From an uncultured Gammaproteobacteria bacterium (GTDB lineage Bacteria > Pseudomonadota > Gammaproteobacteria > Arenicellales > JAANXG01): a DNA stretch of 34,714 nucleotides. A model generated the notes under the pieces. That model saw nothing but the letters and a program-made list of their open reading frames with translations, was not told the DNA's origin and searched no databases. Both the position numbers and the translations under genes were made by a program. The stretch is taken from NCBI GenBank assembly GCA_947258495.1, contig CAMYIN010000150.1:1-34714 (forward strand), read 5' to 3'. Positions 1 through 7,795 of the stretch are shown one piece after another. Within the stretch, counting starts at the first letter, position 1. Each line of letters begins with the position of its first letter.

Positions 1-13
1 GGCTTCGTCCGTG

Positions 14-35
14 GCCCGCACGATACCGTGCGGGC
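14..35. terminator. Perfect 9-bp hairpin near the window edge, possible terminator
   Basis: The arms GCCCGCACG (14-22) and CGTGCGGGC (27-35) are perfectly complementary around the 4-nt loop ATAC. There is no T-tract on either side, so intrinsic termination is uncertain. It could be the 3' end of a transcript entering from outside the window, or structure inside a gene that is cut off. No coding frame crossing position 1 could be recognised. Confidence 0.25.
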
Positions 36-222
36 ATCGCGTCCATCCCCATGCTCACGCACGGGGTTTTGTTCCGCGATAAATACACTTGTTCCGGTAG
101 ACGTTTATACAATGCGCGCGCATGCAAACAAAGCTTTCCTCGCCGATCGGCATGGAATTCCGATGTCAACCTGTATCCTGCCAGACGGCGGCCGCGCGCC
201 CACCGCCGGTACCGGAACCGCC

Positions 223-250
223 TTGGAGCGCGCTCCAGGCCGGGTATAAT
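223..250 (+). promoter_or_regulatory. Sigma70-like promoter of the M18 aminopeptidase gene, overlapping a palindrome
   Basis: A -35 element TTGGAG (223-228, 4 of 6 consensus) is followed by a 16-nt spacer and a perfect -10 TATAAT (245-250). The predicted transcription start, about 257, leaves a leader of some 14 nt with an AGG ribosome site before the ATG at 271. The perfect 14-bp palindrome TGGAGCGCGCTCCA (224-237) overlaps the -35 and the spacer, which is where a repressor operator often lies. The promoter reading rests on consensus match; the operator idea is inference. Confidence 0.55.
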
Positions 251-270
251 GCGCGCGGAACAGGTCGACG

Positions 271-1569
271 ATGAAGCAACAAGAGTTCAACCGCGGACTG
301 CTGGATTTCCTGCGTCGCTCTCCGACCCCTTACCACGCCGTCGCCGATCTGGTACGGCAATTGAAAGGCGCCGGATTTGAGGCGTTGCGCGAATCCGACG
401 AGTGGCAGCTGGAATCGGCGGGCCGTTACTACGTAGTAAGCGGTGGATCGTCCATCGTTGCCTTCGTCAAGGGGCGCCACGATCCCGCGGATTCCGGTTT
501 GCGCGCAGTCGGGGCGCATACGGACAGCCCCTGCCTGAAGATCAAACCCCAGCCGGAAATCACGCAATGCGGTTATTTGCAGCTCGGCGTCGAGGTCTAC
601 GGCAATGCCTTGCTAAACCCATGGTTCGACCGCGATCTCTCCATCGCCGGGCGCGTAGTATTCAGCTCCGCGGGCGACGATATGCGGTCCGCATTGATCG
701 ATTACCGAGAAGCCATCGCGGTCATACCCAGTCTTGCCATCCATTTGGACAGCAACGCCAACGAGGCCCATCCGATCAACAAGCACCAGCATTTGTCGCC
801 CGTGGTCCAGATCACAACGGACGACGTCGACTTCCGGAGCCTGCTGTTGCAGCAACTGATCAAGGAACACGCGGACCATGGGGCCAAGGACGTGCTTGAT
901 TACGATCTCTATCTTTACGATACCCAACCGGCTGCGCTGCTCGGATTGAAGCGGGAGTTCATAGCCGGCGCCCGGCTCGATAACCTCGTGAGCTGCTACA
1001 CAGGCCTGCGCGCTCTTCTCGAAGCCGAAGGACAACAGACGGCCGTGCTCGTGTGCAACGACCACGAAGAGGTCGGCAGCCAGTCGTCTGCGGGGGCGCA
1101 GGGCCCGTTCCTGCGCTCGGTACTGCGGCGCCTCTGCGGAGATGCGGTCGGCGTGCATCGCGCAGTGCAACACTCGATGTTGATCTCGGCCGACAATTCT
1201 CACGGAATTCACCCGAATCATGCGGACAAACACGACGCGAACCACGGTCCGATCATCAACAATGGTCCGGTGATCAAGATCAACGCCAATCAACGCTACG
1301 CGACAACGGCAGAGACCAGCGCGGTTTTCAGACGCCTGTGTCGCACCGCCGACGTACCGCTGCAGGTCTTCGTCTCCAGGGCGGACCTCGCATGCGGCAG
1401 CACCATCGGTCCGATCATCGCGGCCGAGACCGGCATCAGGACGGTGGACGTCGGGGTCCCACAATTCGCAATGCACTCTATTCGAGAACTATGCGGCAGC
1501 CGCGACGCCTTCCACTTGTGCAAGGCCATGTCGTTGTTTTTTAATGAAGCACATGTCAGCCTCGCTTGA
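271..1569 (+). CDS. apeB: M18 family aminopeptidase (aspartyl aminopeptidase type)
   Basis: This is a 432-residue cytosolic zinc aminopeptidase of family M18, which removes N-terminal residues, often acidic ones, from peptides. The length matches bacterial members. The expected metal ligands are visible: His83 in GAHTDSP, Asp237 in GARLDN, Glu266-Glu267 in NDHEEVGS, Asp308 in SADNSHG and His402 in FAMHS. The start HSPTPYH-type N-terminal region (SPTPYHAV) is also typical. The ATG at 271 has an AGG ribosome site about six bases upstream and follows a strong -10 element. There is no signal peptide. A gap of about 140 bp separates it from the next gene on the same strand, so it is probably transcribed alone. 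Family assignment is secure; substrate preference is known only from the family. Confidence 0.95.
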   Translation: MKQQEFNRGLLDFLRRSPTPYHAVADLVRQLKGAGFEALRESDEWQLESAGRYYVVSGGSSIVAFVKGRHDPADSGLRAVGAHTDSPCLKIKPQPEITQCGYLQLGVEVYGNALLNPWFDRDLSIAGRVVFSSAGDDMRSALIDYREAIAVIPSLAIHLDSNANEAHPINKHQHLSPVVQITTDDVDFRSLLLQQLIKEHADHGAKDVLDYDLYLYDTQPAALLGLKREFIAGARLDNLVSCYTGLRALLEAEGQQTAVLVCNDHEEVGSQSSAGAQGPFLRSVLRRLCGDAVGVHRAVQHSMLISADNSHGIHPNHADKHDANHGPIINNGPVIKINANQRYATTAETSAVFRRLCRTADVPLQVFVSRADLACGSTIGPIIAAETGIRTVDVGVPQFAMHSIRELCGSRDAFHLCKAMSLFFNEAHVSLA

Positions 1570-1711
1570 TACCCTGGATGCCGTCAACACCTCGTCTACG
1601 ATCACGATTGCTGCACGCGGCGGATGCACTGGCAAACGTACCGAGTGTGATTTGCCGGAATGATGCGTTTGCGCTTATTCCTCAACCATCGACGATCATC
1701 GCGGAACAATT

Positions 1712-2767
1712 ATGAGTCAATCACGCATACGGGTGGGCGTCATCGGCGCCGGCGCCAATACCCGCAAGAAACACATACCCGGTCTTCAGGCCATTGACGG
1801 TGTAGAGGTCGTCGGCGTCTGCAACCGCAGTACGGAATCCGGACGCCGCGCGGCGGAGGAATTCGGCATTGCCCGGGTCTACGACACCTGGCGCGAACTC
1901 ATCGACGATCCCGAGCTCGACGCCATCGTCATCGGCACCTGGCCCTATATGCACAAGGTGTTGACCTGCGCCGGTTTGGAAGCGGGGAAACATGTGCTTT
2001 GCGAAGCACGCATGGCCATGAACGCCGCGGAAGCGCGCGCCATGCTCACCGCCGCCCGTGCGCAACCGTCTCTGGTTGCGCAGATCGTACCCTCGCCTTT
2101 CACCCTGGCGTTCGACGCCACCGTTCAAGGCATGCTGCGCGATCGTTTCCTGGGGGAACTCATTGCGGTTGACGTGCGACACGTTTCCGGCGCCTTCGTC
2201 GAGCGCGAGCAGGCCCTGAGCTGGCGCCAGGACACCGACTTGAGCGGCCTCAACGTATTGACCATGGGCATCTGGTACGAAGCGCTCGCCCGTTGGGTGG
2301 GACACGCCCGCAACGTGTTCGCGCACACCAAACACGTCGCGGCGATGCGGCCGCATGCAACGGAAAGACGCTTGGTCACCGCCGGCGTCCCCGACCACGT
2401 GGACATCATTGCCGACATGGAGTGCGGCGCACAGGCGCGCATGCAATTCAGCGCCGTGCTGGGCCTGGCGCAGCCGACCAGCGCGATCTGGCTGTACGGA
2501 TCGGAGGGCACCTTGCGGTTGGACGGAGCCGAAAACAGACTGTACGCCGGGCGCCGAGACGACGAGGAGTTGTCCGAAATCGAGGTCGCGGAATCCGCCC
2601 GCGGGGCCTGGCGTGTCGAGGAGGAATTCATCAATGCCATTCGGGGAATCGAGGCGGTCAAACTCACGACACTGGAAGAGGGCTTGCGCTATATGGAATT
2701 TACCGAGGCCGTAGCCCGCAGTGCCGCGTCGGGGACGACCGTTTCCCTGCCGCTGTCAACCTGTTAG
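1712..2767 (+). CDS. Gfo/Idh/MocA family oxidoreductase with altered EKP motif
   Basis: The 351-residue protein has the N-terminal NAD(P)-binding Rossmann fold of this family (VGVIGAGAN near residues 8-16), followed by a C-terminal alpha/beta domain. Family members are dehydrogenases or aldose oxidoreductases acting on sugars and related compounds. The usual CEKP motif after the Rossmann fold, whose lysine contributes to catalysis and cofactor binding, reads CEARMA here, so the lysine and proline are missing. This makes ordinary dehydrogenase chemistry uncertain. The ATG at 1712 has only a weak ribosome site. The TAG stop overlaps the TAA stop of the convergent gluQ gene by four bases (TTAG), leaving no intergenic terminator. 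The substrate cannot be deduced from the sequence or neighbours. Confidence 0.85.
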   Translation: MSQSRIRVGVIGAGANTRKKHIPGLQAIDGVEVVGVCNRSTESGRRAAEEFGIARVYDTWRELIDDPELDAIVIGTWPYMHKVLTCAGLEAGKHVLCEARMAMNAAEARAMLTAARAQPSLVAQIVPSPFTLAFDATVQGMLRDRFLGELIAVDVRHVSGAFVEREQALSWRQDTDLSGLNVLTMGIWYEALARWVGHARNVFAHTKHVAAMRPHATERRLVTAGVPDHVDIIADMECGAQARMQFSAVLGLAQPTSAIWLYGSEGTLRLDGAENRLYAGRRDDEELSEIEVAESARGAWRVEEEFINAIRGIEAVKLTTLEEGLRYMEFTEAVARSAASGTTVSLPLSTC

Positions 2768-3762
2768 AACGGTTCTTGCGCCACGGTTTCGGTATTCTTG
2801 CTCAAGGCCTGCATGAAGGAACCGGAGTCGTGTGTCTGCAGCAGCTCCCGCGCGGACAACGCTTGTCCGCGCGGACTCAACCCCACCGACGCGGCCAGCT
2901 CACCTACGAGCTCTGCCGCCGTTCCGCCGCGCTCACGAAACAAAGACACCGAATCCGAACCGTCGCGCTTGGACAAACGATCGCCACGCGAATCCGTCAT
3001 CAGCGGTACGTGCCAGTAACGCGGCGCCGGCAGGCCCAGTGCTTCGAACAGCGCCAGCTGTCTCGGTGTGGAGTGAAGCAGATCCGCGCCGCGGACTACA
3101 TCCGTGATGCCCATCAAAGCGTCGTCGACAACAACGGCCAAGTGATAGGCGAACAGGCCATCGGCGCGTTGCACCACGAAATCTCCGACGTCGCGGCCCA
3201 AATCCTGCTCTATGGATCCTACCAGCACATCGTCGACGCTAACGGTTTGGCGGTCTACGCGATATCGCCACGCAGCGCGTCCGTTCGCGGTCTTCCGCGC
3301 CGCACCCCGGAAGCGGCAGGTGCCCGGGTAGATGGGCCCGTCCGGCCCGTGCGGCGCACTGGCCGCGTTGTTGACGTCTTTGCGGCTGCAGACGCAACGG
3401 AAGACCGTCTCGATTTCGCGCAATCTGGCGAGTGCGAAGGCGTAGAGGCCGTGTCGGGCCGATTGCTCGTAGGGCCCCGCTTCTCCGCCGACACCGGGCC
3501 CTTCGTCCCAATCGAGGCCCAGCCAATCGAGGTCGTCAAGGATCTGCGCGGCGCTGCCTTTGCGCACCCTGGGACGATCCAGGTCCTCCATGCGCAGGAC
3601 GAAGCATCCCTCAGCCAGCCGAGTCTGCAACCAGGCCAACAACGCGGTGCGCGCGTTACCCAGATGCAGTGGTCCGGTGGGGCTGGGGGCGTAACGCCCG
3701 CGTGAAGATTGCTCGCGTAGGCGAAGCGCAAGGCGATACAGGAGTTCGTAGACGTCGGTCAC
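2764..3762 (-). CDS. gluQ: Glutamyl-Q tRNA(Asp) synthetase
   Basis: GluQ activates glutamate and attaches it to the queuosine base at the anticodon wobble position of tRNA(Asp). It resembles the catalytic half of glutamyl-tRNA synthetase and lacks the anticodon-binding domain. The class I signature APSPTGPLHLG lies close to the N-terminus and the KMSKS-like RLSKRDG towards the C-terminus. The zinc site characteristic of GluQ, CVC followed by YPGTC, is present. A GTG at 3762 is chosen as start because it overlaps the TGA of the upstream gene (GTGA), giving about 332 residues. Even so, roughly 20 residues precede the usual RGRYAPSP beginning, so a later start is possible. A longer frame to 3891 would run through the upstream gene and is unlikely. 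It is translationally coupled to the DsrE-like gene. Confidence 0.93.
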   Translation of the reverse strand: MTDVYELLYRLALRLREQSSRGRYAPSPTGPLHLGNARTALLAWLQTRLAEGCFVLRMEDLDRPRVRKGSAAQILDDLDWLGLDWDEGPGVGGEAGPYEQSARHGLYAFALARLREIETVFRCVCSRKDVNNAASAPHGPDGPIYPGTCRFRGAARKTANGRAAWRYRVDRQTVSVDDVLVGSIEQDLGRDVGDFVVQRADGLFAYHLAVVVDDALMGITDVVRGADLLHSTPRQLALFEALGLPAPRYWHVPLMTDSRGDRLSKRDGSDSVSLFRERGGTAAELVGELAASVGLSPRGQALSARELLQTHDSGSFMQALSKNTETVAQEPF

Positions 3763-4241
3763 TGTAGCAGGACTACGCGATAACCGAGTTCGCGATAGGC
3801 TCGCACCTGCGCCGGTCCCGCCGCCGCAACGTCGATATACTCGGGAAACGCCTCGGGCGGTATTCCGAACCATTGCGCGTGCGTTCCACACACGTGAAGC
3901 GGTATTTCCTCCTCGGAAGTCATACGCTTTACCAGCTCGTGGACCTGCCGATTTTGGCTCGTCTTTTCCCGCATCAATGCAAACTGCTCACGTCCATGCG
4001 TCACTACGGCAATCTCGATGCCGTCGAAGCGGGCGCGTAATCGTGCGCTCGCCGCCAGCACCTTGGGCACGGCCTCTGCGAGGAACGCCTCGTTTCCGCT
4101 GACGATCTCGAAGACCACCCCTGGAGGGGCGGTCTTGAGCGCCAGAATCTCTTTTACTTGGCCCTGCAGCTCGGCGGGTACGCCCGCGGGGGCCAGGCAC
4201 AATACACACACGAGCAGAAACTTGGCGGAGTGATACGGCAT
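3759..4241 (-). CDS. Exported DsrE/DsrF-like family protein
   Basis: The 160-residue product begins with a signal peptide (basic start, hydrophobic core LLVCVLCLAP, likely cleavage after GVPA), so the mature domain should be periplasmic. The mature part fits the DsrE/DsrF-like fold: an early beta strand (VFEIVSGNE), a strand IEIAVVTHG, then a Cys-containing segment HVCGTHAQWFGI and the ending YRVVLLQ. Cytoplasmic DsrE proteins carry or transfer sulfane sulfur through a cysteine; the single cysteine in VCGTH could do the same, but this is inference. The gene is the first of a two-gene unit with gluQ (4-base GTGA overlap). The ATG at 4241 has no strong ribosome site. Exported DsrE-like proteins are common in sulfur-oxidizing bacteria, and their function is mostly unknown. 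Confidence 0.8.
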   Translation of the reverse strand: MPYHSAKFLLVCVLCLAPAGVPAELQGQVKEILALKTAPPGVVFEIVSGNEAFLAEAVPKVLAASARLRARFDGIEIAVVTHGREQFALMREKTSQNRQVHELVKRMTSEEEIPLHVCGTHAQWFGIPPEAFPEYIDVAAAGPAQVRAYRELGYRVVLLQ

Positions 4242-4286
4242 TTCTAGAGCCTGTGGGATCGTCTTGCTGCATTATAAGTTTTTGCC

Positions 4287-4604
4287 ATGACAGCACCACC
4301 TCGAGATATCGTAATAGTCGGCGGTGGCGCCACCGGCGTGGAACTGGCGGCTCAGCTGCACGAGGTTACCGCACAACTCGCCGCGTTCGGGCTGGATCAA
4401 TTCGACCCGCAACACGACATGCGCATCACCGTCATTGAAGGCGCCGATCGCGTACTTCCAGCGCTTCCGCCGCGCCGAATCGCCTTTTCCCCGGCGGCTG
4501 CGTTGATCGTTGTCTTCTCGGTGCCGATTTTCAGGCAAAAAAAGGCGCAGGACAGCAGCGTCCCACGCCGTTACAGGGAAAAGCCTCTAAACGGATTATT
4601 TTGA
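4287..4604 (+). pseudogene. Remnant of a type II NADH dehydrogenase (internal fragment)
   Basis: Residues about 6-62 of this open frame match the middle of NDH-2 enzymes, the second Rossmann fold that binds NADH: IVIVGGGATGVELAAQL, then a strand ending VIEGADRVLPALP. A complete NDH-2 has roughly 400 residues, with an FAD-binding fold before this point and a membrane-associating C-terminus after it. Neither is present: an in-frame TAA lies just upstream of the ATG, and after ALPPR the reading is unrelated and low in conservation. The frame then runs into the 3' end of the convergent cytochrome c gene. There is no ribosome site. The best reading is a decayed remnant left by deletion. A short functional nucleotide-binding peptide is conceivable but unlikely. 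Confidence 0.75.
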
Positions 4605-4910
4605 ATTTTCCACCATGTACTCTACGGCCGCTTTGACCTCGTCGTCCGACAGGTTCGCGAAGCCGCCTTTGGGCGGCATGTACCCCTCCTTTCCCTGGTA
4701 GCCTTTGATGGCGTGGTCCACCATGACATCCATGCCCTGGGCGACACGCTCTGTCCACGCGGCGGCATCGCCGAGCTTTGGGGCCCCCGCGACGCCCTGA
4801 CCGTGGCACGCGGCGCACGCGGTATCGTAGGTGGCTTTAGCGTCAGCCATCACGTTGCCCGAAATCAGCGCGACCGCCGCCGCGCCTCCCACTATCAACA
4901 TTTTTCGCAT
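4596..4910 (-). CDS. Cytochrome c5-like monoheme protein (periplasmic)
   Basis: The 104-residue precursor has a signal peptide (MRKMLIVGGAAAVALIS, cleavage near VMA-DAK) and a single heme c site CAACH. The likely axial methionine is in GYMPPKGG, the pattern of c5-type class I cytochromes. It should act as a small periplasmic electron carrier, for example between quinol-oxidizing complexes or sulfur-oxidizing enzymes and a terminal oxidase. The start at 4910 is preferred over an upstream in-frame ATG at 5039 because it carries a purine-rich ribosome site (GAGAGGAAA) and begins directly with the signal peptide. It appears monocistronic, between an NDH-2 remnant and prfC. Its specific redox partner is unknown. 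Confidence 0.9.
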   Translation of the reverse strand: MRKMLIVGGAAAVALISGNVMADAKATYDTACAACHGQGVAGAPKLGDAAAWTERVAQGMDVMVDHAIKGYQGKEGYMPPKGGFANLSDDEVKAAVEYMVENSK

Positions 4911-5048
4911 TGGATTTCCTCTCACTAAGGGGTTAACACAATAGGTCGTTGGGAAACGGCGCTGCCCGCCTTCCCTTCGTTCTTCTCCCATCGGGGCATC
5001 GCCGAATGTTTCTGCATGACGCCGGCGTGGTCGAACCAAAATAGATTA

Positions 5049-5064
5049 CCACGGCTCTCCGTGG
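5049..5064 (-). terminator. Hairpin downstream of prfC, weak terminator candidate
   Basis: The arms CCACGG and CCGTGG form a 6-bp stem with a 4-base loop. Read on the minus strand it lies about 90 bases after the prfC stop and is followed by the T-rich TAATCTATTTT. It may end prfC transcription or reduce read-through into the cytochrome gene. The stem is short and the T-tract interrupted. Confidence 0.35.
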
Positions 5065-5153
5065 AGTCCTAGTTCGCTGATTCCGTTAATAATACTGCGC
5101 CCAATGCCCCGCCATCACGGGAATTCCGCCGGCCCCGCGCGGCGCCTCGCCGG

Positions 5154-6731
5154 TCAGTGCTCCCGCGTCGCGCGAAATTCAACGCCCGGCCATCGCTCGA
5201 CGGTAAGCTGCAGGTTCACCAGATTCGGCGCAATGTACGCCAGGCTGCCGGTGGCGTCGAGGGCGAGATGGGTCTCCGTCTTGCGGCGGAATTCCTCGGC
5301 CAATTCTGGATTGTTGCAATACACCCAGCGCGCCGTCGCCACCCCCACCGCCTCGAACGAGCACTCCACGCCGTATTCGTGGCGCAGGCGGTGCGCGACG
5401 ACGTCAAACTGCAGTGCGCCCACGGCCCCGAGTATCAACTCGTTGTTGACCAGTGGTCGGAACAACTGGGTGGCGCCCTCTTCGCACAGCTGTACGACAC
5501 CTTTATTCAGGGCCTTGGCCCGCAACGGATCGCGCAGGCGCACGCGGCGGAAGAGTTCGGGCGCGAAGTTGGGAACGCCGGAGAATTTCAGTCCTTCCCC
5601 CTCGGTGAAGGTATCACCGATCTGTATAGTGCCGTGATTGTGCAGGCCGATGATGTCTCCCGCGTAGGCCTCGTCCGCCTGGCCGCGTTTGGAGGCCATA
5701 AAAGTGATCGCGTTGTGCACCGTGATGTCCCTGCCCATGCGCACGTGGTGGAGCTTTTTGCCCTTGTTGAAGCGGCCGGAAGTGATGCGCAGGAACGCGA
5801 CCCGGTCGTGATGCGCCGGATCCATGTTCGCCTGTATCTTGAAGACGAACCCCGAAAACTTCTCCTCATCGGGGGAGACCGTGCGCGGCGTTGCGTCTCG
5901 CGGCTGCGGTGACGGTGCGTGTTTCACGAAGTGGTCGAGTAGTTCTTTTACTCCCAGGTCGTTCAAAGCGGAACCGAAAAACACCGGCGTCAATGCACCC
6001 TGCAAATACGCCTCCGCGTCGAATTCATGACTGGCGCCGCGCACCAGCTCTATCTGGTCTCGGAGTTCCGCTGCTTCGTCTCCCAGATACCGATCCAATC
6101 CGTCGCTGGCCAGCCCCGCTATCAATACATCCTCAGGCCCGTTTCCCGCGCGTCCCGCGAACAAACGCACGCTGTCGTCGTCAAAGCGATAGACTCCGCG
6201 ATAACGGGCGCCGCTGCCTATCGGCCAAGTGACGGGAGCACATCGAATACTCAGCACCGCTTCGATTTCATCCAGCAGGTCCACCGGGTCCCGGCTGTCG
6301 CGGTCCAGCTTATTGATGAAACTCATTATCGGCGTAGCGCGCAGCCGACACACATCCATCAGCTTGATCGTTCTCTCTTCGACGCCCCTGGCGGCGTCGA
6401 TCACCATCAATGCCGAATCCACCGCCGTGAGGGTGCGAAACGTGTCCTCGGAAAAGTCCGCGTGGCCGGGGGTGTCGAGCAGATTGACGATGCGATGTGC
6501 ATAGACGAACTGCATCACCGACGACGTCACCGAGATACCGCGCTGCTTCTCTAATTCCATCCAGTCGGACGTTGCGTACCGCCCCGCTTTGCGGGCTTTG
6601 ACGGTGCCCGCCAGTTGGATCGCCCCCCCGTAAAGCAACAACCTTTCCGTGATGGTTGTTTTCCCCGCGTCCGGGTGCGAAATGATCGCAAAAGTCCTGC
6701 GCTGAGCGATTTTCTCGGAGATCGCCGACAT
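5154..6731 (-). CDS. prfC: Peptide chain release factor 3
   Basis: RF3 is a translational GTPase that removes RF1 or RF2 from the ribosome after peptide release. The 525-residue length is normal. The G-domain motifs are intact: SHPDAGKT (residues 18-25), a switch I region ending [21 protein letters not shown] from residue 86 and NKLD (140-143). The LEKQRGISV and SEDTFRTL stretches separate RF3 from EF-G. The ATG at 6731 has an AGG ribosome site. A perfect TATAAT lies about 40 bases upstream. It is flanked by long non-coding stretches on the 5' side and appears monocistronic. The catalytic histidine of DTPGH is kept here, in contrast to the EF-G paralogue at 27182-29224. Confidence 0.97.
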   Translation of the reverse strand: MSAISEKIAQRRTFAIISHPDAGKTTITERLLLYGGAIQLAGTVKARKAGRYATSDWMELEKQRGISVTSSVMQFVYAHRIVNLLDTPGHADFSEDTFRTLTAVDSALMVIDAARGVEERTIKLMDVCRLRATPIMSFINKLDRDSRDPVDLLDEIEAVLSIRCAPVTWPIGSGARYRGVYRFDDDSVRLFAGRAGNGPEDVLIAGLASDGLDRYLGDEAAELRDQIELVRGASHEFDAEAYLQGALTPVFFGSALNDLGVKELLDHFVKHAPSPQPRDATPRTVSPDEEKFSGFVFKIQANMDPAHHDRVAFLRITSGRFNKGKKLHHVRMGRDITVHNAITFMASKRGQADEAYAGDIIGLHNHGTIQIGDTFTEGEGLKFSGVPNFAPELFRRVRLRDPLRAKALNKGVVQLCEEGATQLFRPLVNNELILGAVGALQFDVVAHRLRHEYGVECSFEAVGVATARWVYCNNPELAEEFRRKTETHLALDATGSLAYIAPNLVNLQLTVERWPGVEFRATREH

Positions 6732-6771
6732 CGGCCTGTATCGTTACCAGAAGCTTAAAAAAGGGCGCCGG

Positions 6772-6802
6772 ATTATACAGTTTTCCGGGGTTCAATTGAC
6801 AA
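6772..6802 (-). promoter_or_regulatory. Probable prfC promoter
   Basis: On the minus strand a perfect TATAAT (6772-6777) is preceded by TTGTCA (6797-6802) with a 19-nt spacer, longer than ideal. The bases TG sit immediately before the -10. It lies about 40 bases upstream of the prfC ATG. The -10 is convincing; the -35 assignment is weaker. Confidence 0.45.
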
Positions 6803-7164
6803 TTAATTGTTCTTACCTGCGCATGCGAATATTGAGCTGTAAAAGCCGCGCGGCTGGCCTATGATTAACGCATGAGGAATGCGCGCAGGCCCATGCGATT
6901 GGATCCGGTGGGTGTGGTTGCCCGCGTCGAGGCAAACCGCATCGCTCGACTTTGCGATGCGGGGGATTGCACCACCTACGAAATACGCCTCCGGCAGTCG
7001 ATGCCGCTGCGCCGCAGGATTCGTCAGTTCTCTCTGTGGTCCCTCGGCCGTATGCTCGCCCCGCTCACGGCGGCGCTGCATCTTCGCAGGCGATAAATCC
7101 CAGTAGAACACCGCCCTCCCGGCCCGTCGCGGCCCGGATGCCGTGCGCGCCGTTTCCGCGGCGC
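6803..7164. other. Gene-free stretch between prfC and the FmdB-type gene, with a perfect inverted repeat
   Basis: Together with the prfC promoter this makes a 433-bp gap. The open frames here (6803-7168 minus, 6872-7096 plus) lack recognisable domains or good ribosome sites and were not accepted. The notable structure is a perfect 9-bp inverted repeat, CCGCATCGC (6937-6945) and GCGATGCGG (6954-6962), around an 8-base spacer. On the minus strand it is followed by TTTGCC, so it may act as a distal terminator for the FmdB-type gene; a protein-binding site or small-RNA structure is also possible. Confidence 0.5.
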
Positions 7165-7677
7165 TCACTTGACCGTCGGTTCGAGATCGTACAAGGTCTC
7201 ATCCACCTTCGGCGGAAGGTATTTCTTCCGCAGGTCGCGGAGCGTCGGTTTGGCGCGTAGCATGAAAGGATCTTCTTCCAGCAGATCTCCCATATCCTGT
7301 TCGATCTGATCGGGATCCTCGCCGGCCTCCATGCGACGTATGGCCTCGTCCATGCCTTCCCCTAGATTCATGCCGGTTGAATCGAACAGCTTGCGGATCA
7401 TCCGCGCGGCCTGTCGCGGATCGTCGTCGTCCACGCCCTCCATCTCTTTGGCTAAAGACATCATCGCGCTCTCGAGTTTGGATTCATCGACGTCCCCCAG
7501 CGGATCGGATTCGCTGCTCTCGTCTTGGCCCTTGGACACAGAGAACAGAGATACCTGTCGTTGAAGCCGAGGCCGATCGCATTTTGGACAACCGGGGATA
7601 AGATCGGTATTGATCCGTCTCGCAAAGAAATTGAAAATCGTGTGACAGTCTTGACAATAGAATTCGTAAATCGGCAT
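7165..7677 (-). CDS. FmdB-type zinc-ribbon protein
   Basis: The 170-residue protein starts with the FmdB/CxxC_CXXC_SSSS zinc ribbon: MPIYEFYC, with cysteines at 8 and 11 and at 30 and 33 (CPKC). The rest is an acidic, probably helical region (DDDDPRQAARMIRKLF, then GEGMDEAIRRMEAGED) and a basic ending. FmdB was named as a putative regulator in an amidase/formamidase operon; the molecular role of the family is not settled. The start at 7677 is fixed by the conserved MPIYEF beginning and an AGGA ribosome site; the upstream frame to 7779 is not conserved in character. It is divergent from rlmI, with about 118 bp between them. No partner gene gives a clue to function. Confidence 0.85.
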   Translation of the reverse strand: MPIYEFYCQDCHTIFNFFARRINTDLIPGCPKCDRPRLQRQVSLFSVSKGQDESSESDPLGDVDESKLESAMMSLAKEMEGVDDDDPRQAARMIRKLFDSTGMNLGEGMDEAIRRMEAGEDPDQIEQDMGDLLEEDPFMLRAKPTLRDLRKKYLPPKVDETLYDLEPTVK

Positions 7678-7795
7678 GGATCCTGAACACAATCTCAATG
7701 GATGATTCGCTGGGATCGTAAAATTAACCCCAAGCGTCCGTTCCCGCAAGATGGGGTTTGGAGAACCGTCGGGCCGCAATCAGAGGTAAGACAAC

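Noticed and set aside
2293-3705. 470-residue plus-strand frame across the Gfo/Idh/MocA and gluQ genes
   Set aside because: It overlaps two well-identified genes in other frames and shows no domain.
4911-5039. N-terminal extension of the cytochrome c frame
   Set aside because: The extension is arginine-rich and would bury the signal peptide; the internal ATG at 4910 has the ribosome site.
6796-6801. Plus-strand TTGACA resembling a strong -35 element
   Set aside because: No -10 hexamer lies at 15-19 bases downstream, and no plus-strand gene follows.
6872-7096. Small plus-strand frame of 74 residues in the same gap
   Set aside because: There is no ribosome site, the arginine-rich composition is typical of chance frames in GC-rich DNA, and competing frames overlap it.
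6803-7168. Minus-strand frame of 121 residues beginning with a GTG that overlaps the FmdB-type stop
   Set aside because: The overlap hints at coupling, but the translation has no domain, no hydrophobic core pattern and a composition like non-coding GC-rich DNA; it also contains the perfect inverted repeat.
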